NCBI GenBank assembly: GCA_007135435.1
Contig: SLIW01000345.1
Span: 1-6,879 of the forward strand
DNA from: Natronomonas sp.
Lineage (GTDB): Archaea; Halobacteriota; Halobacteria; Halobacteriales; Haloarculaceae
DNA length: 6,879 nt
Direction of reading: 5' to 3'
The translations under genes were made by a program, and so were the position numbers. Positions 1 to 4,414 of the stretch are shown piece after piece (positions within the stretch are counted from its first letter, which is position 1; every line of letters begins with the position of its first letter). The notes under the pieces are model-generated. The model saw nothing but the letters and a program-made list of their open reading frames with translations. It was not told where the DNA came from and did no database searches.

Positions 1-47
1 CCCTGTTTCTCCGGGTCCTGGTCGATGCCAGTAGCGAGCTCGGCCAT
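1..47 (-). CDS. N-terminus of an unidentified protein (partial, runs off the left edge)
   Basis: An ATG at 47 on the minus strand opens a frame that stays open to the window edge, giving MAELATGIDQDPEKQG. The peptide is acidic and uses common haloarchaeal codons. An AT-rich box centred about 24-25 bases upstream (69-74) fits a leaderless haloarchaeal promoter, and this is the main support for the start. Only about 15 codons are visible, so no family can be assigned. The gene points away from the chorismate mutase gene in the same direction, 173 bases downstream of it. Because it has its own promoter-like box it is probably transcribed separately. Confidence 0.55.
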   Translation of the reverse strand, partial: MAELATGIDQDPEKQ

Positions 48-68
48 AGTACTGTATTACCCCGGGCG

Positions 69-74
69 ATATTT
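69..74 (-). promoter_or_regulatory. TATA-like box for the left-edge gene
   Basis: On the minus strand this reads AAATAT, centred about 24-25 bases before the ATG at 47. That spacing is near the one expected for leaderless transcription in haloarchaea. No transcript data are available. Confidence 0.45.
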
Positions 75-94
75 GGATGTGTGGGTCGCACTAT

Positions 95-144
95 TTGCTG
101 GATCGCACGTGGGAGTGTTCTTCCGATCGTTGCTGATCGCACGT
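95..144 (-). repeat. Pair of near-identical direct repeats upstream of the left-edge promoter
   Basis: On the plus strand 95-110 reads TTGCTGGATCGCACGT and 130-144 reads TTGCTGATCGCACGT. They are identical apart from one inserted G, and their starts are 35 bases apart. They lie upstream of the AT-rich box at 69-74 and so are placed like tandem regulator sites for the gene starting at 47. They also lie in the 3' region of the chorismate mutase transcript. A regulatory role is inferred from position only. Confidence 0.5.
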
Positions 145-164
145 CAAAGGGTATCGCAGCGACC

Positions 165-220
165 GGAAGAAAGCATACACCCCCGACCAGCAATACACGG
201 CCGGAGAAGCGAATTTCCGG
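165..220 (-). terminator. Possible 3'-end signal of the shikimate kinase-chorismate mutase operon
   Basis: Immediately after the chorismate mutase stop codon, the minus strand reads CCGGA, a 10-base loop, then TCCGG (220-201), a short 5-bp hairpin. About 30 bases further on is a pyrimidine-rich stretch, GCTTTCTTCC (around 174-165). Haloarchaeal termination often uses T-rich tracts, so the tract may matter more than the weak hairpin. Confidence 0.25.
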
Positions 221-592
221 CTACCTACTCTCCCGCTGTTCGACCTTGTTCAGCTCGATCAACAACCGGAAGACGGCCTTCACCAGGTTGGCGTCGACGT
301 CGAACCGCTCGGCGTTCTCGCCGGCGCGCCGCATGACGGCCTCCTCCTGGGACTCGTCGGTCGTCGGGAGTCCCTGCTCGCGCTTGACGGCGGCGATGCT
401 CTCGGCGACGTAGGTCCGCTGGGCGATGAGTTCGACGATCTCGCGGTCGAGGCTCTCGATCTCCTCGCGGAGCTCGTCGAGGTCCATCTCCGCCGGGTCG
501 GCGCGCTCCTTCGAGTCCCCGTTTCCTCGCGTATCCTCGTGGTCCTCCCCACCCTCGTCGTTGGTCTCTCGGCGATCGTGGCCGTCGGTCAT
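221..592 (-). CDS. aroQ: Chorismate mutase, AroQ class (monofunctional)
   Basis: Rearranges chorismate to prephenate, the branch point to phenylalanine and tyrosine, in the cytoplasm. The 123-residue protein has an acidic, probably disordered N-terminus (1-35) followed by an all-helical AroQ domain of about 88 residues. It aligns without gaps to the active site of the E. coli P-protein mutase domain: Arg42, Arg59, Lys70, Asp79, Glu83 and Gln119 match Arg11, Arg28, Lys39, Asp48, Glu52 and Gln88. The Arg51 position is Gln82. I chose the ATG at 592 because it overlaps the shikimate kinase stop as ATGA, which suggests translational coupling. An in-frame ATG at 643 would add 17 acidic residues and is preceded by GGGAGG at Shine-Dalgarno distance, so it cannot be excluded. 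The gene ends in TAG. Confidence 0.9.
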   Translation of the reverse strand: MTDGHDRRETNDEGGEDHEDTRGNGDSKERADPAEMDLDELREEIESLDREIVELIAQRTYVAESIAAVKREQGLPTTDESQEEAVMRRAGENAERFDVDANLVKAVFRLLIELNKVEQRESR

Positions 593-1449
593 TCCGTCGT
601 CGCCCCCGTCGTCGCCCCCGACGTCTGTATCCGTGTCAACCATGTGTCTCCCTCCCGCTGTCGCCACCGTTCCGCGAGCGACTCCAGGGTCGCACGATCG
701 CCGACCGCCGTGTAGCTGGGCCCGGTCCCCGACAGCGAGACCGCGGCGTCTGGTAACCCCTCGACGATCGGCTCGGTCGGGTAGCCCAGCGCCGCACAGA
801 ACGCGAGCCCGTTGAGGGTCATCGCCCGTTCGTAGTCCCCGTCGGTCGCGAGCTCGTAGACCACGTCGGCCATCGGCGCCACGCGCTCGCACCGGGCGAC
901 GTCCGCGTCCGCGGAGAACGCCCGCTCATCGGGGGTGTACACGAGGACGTCCCAGTCGGGCTGGTCACGGTGGAGCAGTTCGTCGGCTCGATTGTCCGTG
1001 ACGGTGACCCCCCCGAGCATCGACGCGGACGCGTCGTCGAACGCGCCCGTGATCGTGACGCCGACGTCCCGGGCCGCCTCGACGCCGATTCGACAGGCGT
1101 CCAGTCTGTCGACCCCGTCGACGCCGAGTGCGTCGAGGGTCGCGAGCACCGTCGCGTTCGCCGCCGCGCTCGAGGACTTGAGCCCCGACGCCATCGGGAC
1201 CTCGCTCTGGGTGTGAACGCTGCCACCGGTGGCTGCGTCGCCGTGGCCCTCGAGGACGCGTTCGACGCACCGCTCGACGAGCCGGGTGTCCGCGTCGGGT
1301 TCGCCGGCGACCTCGCCGGTCACCTCGCCCGAGTCGTCGAGGTGGACCGTCGCCTCGGTGTCGGCGTCGATGGCGAACGCGGAGCCGTAGCCGTTGGCGA
1401 GTGCGTTCAACACGGTGCCCGCCGCGGGGGCGGAGGCGCGACCTCGCAT
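589..1449 (-). CDS. aroK: Shikimate kinase, archaeal GHMP-kinase type
   Basis: Phosphorylates shikimate to shikimate 3-phosphate with ATP in the cytoplasmic shikimate pathway. The 286-residue protein belongs to the GHMP kinase superfamily, the archaeal replacement for bacterial P-loop AroK/AroL. Visible motifs in order: APAAGT at 7-12 (GHMP motif 1); PMASGLKSSSAAA at 85-97 (the Gly/Ser-rich ATP loop, motif 2); GAFDDA at 135-140 with its conserved acidic pair; SLSGTGPSYTA at 238-248 (motif 3). Length is normal for the family. The ATG at 1449 fits the usual N-terminus; a GTG one codon upstream (1452) is the alternative. A TATA-like box lies 26 bases upstream, suggesting leaderless transcription. 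It is first in an operon with chorismate mutase, so a kinase and a later enzyme of the same pathway are co-expressed. Confidence 0.95.
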   Translation of the reverse strand: MRGRASAPAAGTVLNALANGYGSAFAIDADTEATVHLDDSGEVTGEVAGEPDADTRLVERCVERVLEGHGDAATGGSVHTQSEVPMASGLKSSSAAANATVLATLDALGVDGVDRLDACRIGVEAARDVGVTITGAFDDASASMLGGVTVTDNRADELLHRDQPDWDVLVYTPDERAFSADADVARCERVAPMADVVYELATDGDYERAMTLNGLAFCAALGYPTEPIVEGLPDAAVSLSGTGPSYTAVGDRATLESLAERWRQREGDTWLTRIQTSGATTGATTE

Positions 1450-1472
1450 CACCTCACACTCGCGCCGGTGAG

Positions 1473-1478
1473 TACTAA
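1473..1478 (-). promoter_or_regulatory. TATA-like box of the shikimate kinase operon
   Basis: The minus strand reads TTAGTA here, centred about 26 bases before the ATG at 1449. This is the spacing for a leaderless haloarchaeal promoter. A GAGGTG directly abuts the ATG, too close to be a normal Shine-Dalgarno site. Confidence 0.5.
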
Positions 1479-1538
1479 GCGGTGGCGGTTAGCGCAACCA
1501 CGCGCGACCGGTGCGACTCGATGGCCGATTCGAGATCT

Positions 1539-1583
1539 GGTGAGGAATCACCGCAGGCTCTGGTCCGTTCCCGGTGGTGATTC
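1539..1583. promoter_or_regulatory. Inverted repeats between the divergent shikimate kinase and aldo/keto reductase genes
   Basis: GGTGA-GGAA-TCACC (1539-1552) is a perfect 5-bp dyad. Its right part GAATCACC (1545-1552) also recurs inverted as GGTGATTC at 1576-1583. The 244-base spacer 1450-1693 holds no supported gene, so these are candidate operator half-sites. Function is inferred only. Confidence 0.3.
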
Positions 1584-1663
1584 AGGGGGAGCAGGAACGA
1601 ACGGGACGACCTCCTGCATCCACCCCCATAAGAGAAGGCGAGAGCTGCACCCCTCGCCCAACC

Positions 1664-1669
1664 TACAAG
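1664..1669 (+). promoter_or_regulatory. Weak TATA-like box before the aldo/keto reductase
   Basis: TACAAG is centred about 27 bases upstream of the ATG at 1694, consistent with leaderless transcription but a poor match. A better AT-rich box, ATAAGAG (1628-1634), would give a leader of roughly 37 bases, but no Shine-Dalgarno sequence precedes the ATG. Confidence 0.28.
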
Positions 1670-1693
1670 GCCCCGGCGACCGTCGGCCGCCGT

Positions 1694-2494
1694 ATGCCAT
1701 CCGAATCGCTCCCCGCACCCGGCCTGGGGACCTCCGGCATCGACGGGGAGGAGTGCGTCGAGACCGTCAGGACTGCCCTCGAGGTGGGCTACCGACACCT
1801 CGACACCGCGCAGATGTACGGGAATGAACGCGAGGTCGGGGAGGCGCTGGCCGCGTCGGCTGTCGACCGCGAGGACGTCTTCCTGGCGACGAAGGTCGAC
1901 CCCGGGTCGCTGGCTCCGGACGAGGTCGTCGAGACGACCCGCGGGAGCCTCGATCGACTCGGCGTCGAGTCCGTGGACCTGCTGTACGTCCACTGGCCGA
2001 TGCGAGCCTACGAGGCAGAGGCGACGCTCCCGGCGTTCGACGAGGTCCGCTAGGAGGGGCTGACCCGGCACGTCGGCCTCAGCAACTTCACCCCGGCGCT
2101 GCTCCGCGAGGCGCGACAGCTCCTCGAGTCGCCGGTGTTCGCCCACCAGGTGGAGTCACACCCGCTGTTGCCGCAGACCGAGCTGCTCGAGATCGCCAGT
2201 GAGACCGACCACCACCTGGTCGCGTACTCCCCCCTCGCCCAGGGCGACATCCTCGACCACCCGATGCTCGCGGAGGTCGCCGACGACCTCGACGCCACCC
2301 CGGCACAGGTCGCGATCGCCTGGCAGCTCGACCGCGGCGTCGTGCCCATCCCCCAGGGACGGGGCGACCACGTCAGCGAGAACTTCGCGGCACGTGAGGT
2401 CGACCTCACTGCCGATGCGCGGGACCGCCTCGACGCCATCGACGACCGCGAGCGAGTGGTTGACCCGGACGCCGCCCCCTGGAACGGCGACTAG
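1694..2494 (+). pseudogene. Aldo/keto reductase interrupted by an in-frame TAG
   Basis: A 266-codon aldo/keto reductase frame, the normal length for this family of NADPH-dependent aldehyde/ketone reductases, with one in-frame TAG at codon 120 (2051-2053). The first part carries the whole catalytic tetrad: Asp37 (HLDTA), Tyr42 (MYGNE), Lys67 (ATKV) and His100 (VHWP). After the TAG the same frame continues directly with EGLTRHVGLSNF, then QVESHPLLPQ, VAYSPLA and the cofactor-binding region PIPQGRGDHVSENFA, ending in TAG at 2492. There is no frameshift. A 119-residue product would lack the C-terminal half of the barrel and the NADPH-binding segment. A GAG-to-TAG substitution is the simplest cause. 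A recent null allele, a sequencing error and stop-codon readthrough all remain possible; restart at the GTG at 2135 would give only a fragment. The substrate cannot be deduced. Confidence 0.85.
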
Positions 2495-2528
2495 GGGCGT
2501 CTCGTCCCACGTTGTGAGGTCCAGAATC

Positions 2529-2583
2529 CGGTCTCCGACGGTGATGGGGCCCTGCTCCCCGCGCCGGAGACCGCCTCCCTTTT
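2529..2583 (+). terminator. Nested hairpin followed by TTTT (terminator of the reductase or operator of the next operon)
   Basis: CGGTCTCCG (2529-2537) and CGGAGACCG (2565-2573) are perfect 9-bp complements. Nested inside are GGGG (2546-2549) and CCCC (2557-2560). The stem is followed by CCTCCC and then TTTT (2580-2583). It sits 35 bases after the reductase stop and immediately before the likely promoter of the next gene. It could therefore act as a stem-loop terminator or as an operator. Confidence 0.4.
2580..2583 (+). promoter_or_regulatory. AT-rich promoter box of the two-gene unknown-function operon
   Basis: TTTT lies 26-29 bases before the ATG at 2609, the position of the TATA element in leaderless haloarchaeal promoters. 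The 114-base gap before the gene otherwise contains only the hairpin that ends just before this box. Confidence 0.4.
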
Positions 2584-2608
2584 GCCGACGGCCGTCCAAC
2601 GGTGGCCG

Positions 2609-3196
2609 ATGACCCAGCGACGCGACGTCTCGCCGCGGACGCTCCCCGTCTCCCTCGAACCCGAGGGGGTGGAGGTCCGCTACCTCGACGGGCGGTCCGT
2701 GTTCTACCACGGCGTGCCGGCGGCCCGCGAGGGGACCGTGGTCTGTCCCCCGGGCAAGGACGTCCACGTCCTGGTCACCTCGCCAGAGGGCGACGAGGGC
2801 GTGCTCGTGTACGTCAACGACCGGACGACCCACGGCGACGTCCTCGAATCCACCGGCGTCGGACGGGTGATCCTCGACCCCGGCGAGGAGGTGGGGCTCT
2901 TCCCCGGGGTGGAGGCCCGGCACCACGACGCCTACCGGGTGGAGGTGACCGCCGACCTCGAGGTCGCCCGTGGCCGGGTGTTCGTCTTCGCCGAGGACGA
3001 GGTGAGCGAGTCCTCCTACGAGCTGGTCGACGCAACGGTCGACGAGAACACGGACCCGTCCGCTGACGAGAACACGGACGAGTTAGCCGACGAGGACGGG
3101 GACGCATTGTCGGACGATGACGAAACCGCCGATGAGGACGGCGACCCGGCCCGCGAGGACGACCACGTGCCGGATCGCCCCGGGGGTGCCAGCTGA
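2609..3196 (+). CDS. DUF5796-like haloarchaeal protein with an acidic repeat tail
   Basis: A 195-residue soluble protein with no signal peptide or membrane segment. Residues 1 to about 140 form a conserved beta-rich core with GVEVRYLDGRSVFYHGVP, PPGKDVHVLVT, NDRTTHGDVLESTGVGRV and RVFVFAEDE. From memory this matches a haloarchaeal family of unknown function (DUF5796); I assign no activity. Residues 145-176 are about four acidic octads (DENTDPSA, DENTDELA, DEDGDALS, DDDETADE) built on a repeated 15-base unit, and are probably disordered. I chose the ATG at 2609 because it has an AT-rich box at -26 to -29 and gives the family-like MTQRRDVSP start; an upstream TTG at 2582 would be nine codons longer and overlaps that box. 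The stop overlaps the next start as ATGA, so the two genes are probably co-translated. Confidence 0.85.
   Translation: MTQRRDVSPRTLPVSLEPEGVEVRYLDGRSVFYHGVPAAREGTVVCPPGKDVHVLVTSPEGDEGVLVYVNDRTTHGDVLESTGVGRVILDPGEEVGLFPGVEARHHDAYRVEVTADLEVARGRVFVFAEDEVSESSYELVDATVDENTDPSADENTDELADEDGDALSDDDETADEDGDPAREDDHVPDRPGGAS
3041..3079 (+). repeat. Exact 15-base tandem repeat encoding acidic octads
   Basis: GACGAGAACACGGAC occurs at 3041-3055 and again at 3065-3079, a 24-base period that stays in frame and encodes DENTD twice. Two weaker octads follow. This looks like in-frame expansion of the protein's disordered tail. Confidence 0.7.
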
Positions 3197-3438
3197 TGCC
3201 ACTCCGGAAAGCCTGGGAGCCGCTCGAGCGCGCGACCGTCGGCAGGGCGCCGGACCGCTACGGGGTCTACGAGCTCGGCGATGCCGAGGGGAACGTGCTC
3301 GCTGTCGACCACGGGCCACTTCGGGACAGCCTCAAGGAGGCGCTCGCCTACGGAGACGGCGATCGCGTTCGCTGGCGGGCGACCCAGAACCCAGAGGAAG
3401 CCGAGCGCCTGGTCGCCGAGCACCGCGACCGCCTCTGA
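3196..3438 (+). CDS. Small haloarchaeal protein of unknown function, GIY-YIG-reminiscent
   Basis: An 80-residue soluble protein starting at the ATG that overlaps the preceding stop (ATGA). It has a core RYGVYELGDAEGNVLAVDHGPLRDSLKEALAYGDGDRVRW and a charged C-terminal helix (EEAERLVAEHRDRL). It resembles a conserved haloarchaeal family that I recall, without certainty, as DUF7508. The pattern GVYEL, about eight residues, VLAVDHG, then LRDSLKEAL resembles the start of a GIY-YIG domain, but the second motif is VLAV rather than YIG, and the protein is too short to be a nuclease. If related, it is a degenerate, probably non-catalytic version. Overlap with the DUF5796-like gene suggests a shared role that is not evident from sequence. 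Confidence 0.8.
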   Translation: MPLRKAWEPLERATVGRAPDRYGVYELGDAEGNVLAVDHGPLRDSLKEALAYGDGDRVRWRATQNPEEAERLVAEHRDRL

Positions 3439-3686
3439 CGTGACGTGCCGAGGACGCGCGGAACGGTGCTGTGCCGTCGTAGCGGCCGGACGAGGTTGAG
3501 CCTGTGTCGTATTCGAAACAACAGAATCCCGAGTAGTGGTCGCCTCCCCGAACGGAACCCACCGTGCGGCGGTGGGGCAGCGGGACCATTGGGCTGTGAG
3601 GCCATGGGGCCGCGGGCCTTTGGAGCCGGCCGTCGTCGAGGGTCCGGTGTCGGGCGGCAGTCTCCGTCGACCGCGTGTCGCCCGCA
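3439..3686. other. Convergent intergenic region, no gene seen
   Basis: These 248 bases lie between the ends of two converging genes. Open frames here lack haloarchaeal codon bias and family motifs. The region holds a 7-bp perfect hairpin (CCCACCG at 3558-3564, CGGTGGG at 3570-3576, 5-base loop). It also holds a patch that is T-rich on the minus strand (3511-3530) and may be a 3'-end signal for the zinc-ribbon gene to its right. Confidence 0.5.
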
Positions 3687-3821
3687 CTACACCTCTCTGA
3701 CGTACCCACACTCCCGGCAGTGCCACTCGTCGCCGACCCGTTCGTACTGCGATCGCTCGAAGGGGCCGCCGAGGCTGTTCGCACACTCGGGGTTGGGACA
3801 CCGGTCCGGCGGGGGTCTCAT
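3687..3821 (-). CDS. 44-residue zinc-ribbon microprotein
   Basis: The protein starts MRPPPDRCPNPECANSLGG and ends WHCRECGYVREV. Two cysteine pairs, Cys8/Cys13 (CPNPEC) and Cys35/Cys38 (CREC), make a compact zinc ribbon like the small CPxCG-type zinc-finger proteins common in haloarchaea. No catalytic motif is present; a nucleic-acid or protein-binding role would be inference. The ATG at 3821 was chosen because a TATATA box is centred about 34 bases upstream, giving a leader of only a few bases. An in-frame ATG at 3839 would lie upstream of the predicted transcription start. The gene ends in TAG. It lies between the DUF5796 operon, which converges on it, and a second 44-residue zinc-finger gene upstream on the same strand. 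Confidence 0.8.
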   Translation of the reverse strand: MRPPPDRCPNPECANSLGGPFERSQYERVGDEWHCRECGYVREV

Positions 3822-3851
3822 GGGTGACGCCCTACCCATTGGGACCGGTGG

Positions 3852-3857
3852 TATATA
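3852..3857 (-). promoter_or_regulatory. TATATA box of the zinc-ribbon gene
   Basis: A TATATA core in GC-rich surroundings, centred about 34 bases before the ATG at 3821. The sequence is self-complementary, but no gene starts at a suitable distance on the plus strand. Confidence 0.55.
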
Positions 3858-4007
3858 TGCACGGGGGCGACTGCCGGTCGAAAGGTCCGGCGGACGATGG
3901 GCGCCGGGAGCGGGTGACCCTGGCCGGCACCGGCGCCTCGAACGTGGCTCCCGTCCAGCATAACAGAATTCGGCGGTCGAGGGGGCCCGCGCTCCGCCGG
4001 GGAGGAT

Positions 4008-4142
4008 TCACTGGATGTAGGAGGGCCCCTCCGCGTCGCAGTTCGACTCGTGCTGGCGGGCGTCCTCGCGGTCGTCGAACATCAGGCCGCATTCCTCGCA
4101 CTCGTACCACGTCGCCCCGTCCCGCTCGGTGGTCGCGACCAT
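4008..4142 (-). CDS. DUF7128-like C2HC zinc-finger microprotein
   Basis: A 44-residue protein, MVATTERDGATWYECEECGL through CDAEGPSYIQ. Cys15, Cys18, His31 and Cys35 form a single C2HC zinc finger with the expected beta-hairpin then helix (MFDDREDARQHESNC). From memory it matches a small conserved haloarchaeal family (DUF7128) with the same length and the same SYIQ ending. Its function is unknown to me; the fold suggests nucleic-acid or protein binding. A TATA-like CTATAC lies 26 bases before the ATG, so transcription is probably leaderless. It is divergent from cdc48, with a 272-base shared upstream region rich in inverted repeats, and lies 186 bases upstream of the other zinc-finger gene on the same strand. 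Confidence 0.9.
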   Translation of the reverse strand: MVATTERDGATWYECEECGLMFDDREDARQHESNCDAEGPSYIQ

Positions 4143-4165
4143 GGTGGGTATTGGACCACCGGGAC

Positions 4166-4171
4166 GTATAG
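4166..4171 (-). promoter_or_regulatory. TATA-like box of the C2HC zinc-finger gene
   Basis: The minus strand reads CTATAC, centred 26 bases before the ATG at 4142, the classic leaderless spacing. Confidence 0.6.
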
Positions 4172-4242
4172 TCGTTACTCCGACCCAGGGCAGGCGGGCT
4201 TGCCCCCCACGGCTGGCTCGCGACGGTCCGGATCGGTACCCT

Positions 4243-4265
4243 ACCTGGTCGGTTCCTGACCAGGT
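4243..4265. promoter_or_regulatory. Perfect 8-bp inverted repeat in the divergent cdc48 upstream region
   Basis: ACCTGGTC (4243-4250) and GACCAGGT (4258-4265) are exact complements separated by 7 bases. It lies about 100 bases upstream of the zinc-finger start and 150 upstream of cdc48, placed like a regulator-binding site or an RNA hairpin. No binding protein can be named. Confidence 0.5.
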
Positions 4266-4280
4266 CGGCGCTCCCTGGAT

Positions 4281-4323
4281 CGGTCCGGTCATCTGGGCCC
4301 AACAAGCGGCGCCGACCGGACCG
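4281..4323. promoter_or_regulatory. Perfect 10-bp inverted repeat upstream of cdc48
   Basis: CGGTCCGGTC (4281-4290) and GACCGGACCG (4314-4323) are exact complements with a 23-base spacer. A further CGGTCCGG is at 4224-4231, so the half-site occurs three times in 100 bases. It is a candidate operator cluster. Confidence 0.5.
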
Positions 4324-4365
4324 CTCGTGACCGGCACCCCCCTGGGCGTCCGGCCGAGGCTCGAG

Positions 4366-4375
4366 CGATCGATCG
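4366..4375. promoter_or_regulatory. Perfect palindrome next to the cdc48 TATA box
   Basis: CGATCGATCG is a 10-base perfect palindrome ending 10 bases before the TAAAAA box, close to where the TFB-recognition element would lie. It may be an operator, although GATC-rich palindromes can arise by chance in this GC-rich DNA. Confidence 0.3.
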
Positions 4376-4385
4376 GACGGAACGG

Positions 4386-4391
4386 TAAAAA
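4386..4391 (+). promoter_or_regulatory. TATA box of cdc48
   Basis: TAAAAA centred 26-27 bases before the ATG at 4415, in otherwise GC-rich DNA. This is a strong leaderless-type haloarchaeal promoter element. Confidence 0.7.
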
Positions 4392-4414
4392 CCGTCGGGT
4401 CCCCACGTGAGGGT

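Noticed and set aside
970..1827. 285-codon plus-strand open frame opposite shikimate kinase
   Set aside because: Antisense of a conserved GHMP kinase; no family resemblance and it runs across the intergenic promoter region into the reductase.
2051..2053. Pyrrolysine codon in the aldo/keto reductase
   Set aside because: TAG ends at least three frames in this window, including the reductase itself, and the position is not catalytic. Without pyl genes in view, a nonsense mutation or base error is more likely.
3511..3520. TTCGAA resembling a tRNA T-loop
   Set aside because: The flanking bases do not pair as a T stem on either strand, and no acceptor or anticodon arm is present.
3445..3963. 172-codon plus-strand frame in the convergent spacer and across the zinc-ribbon gene
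   Set aside because: Poor third-position GC, Arg/Pro/Gly-rich, and it is antisense to a zinc ribbon with properly spaced cysteines and its own TATA box.
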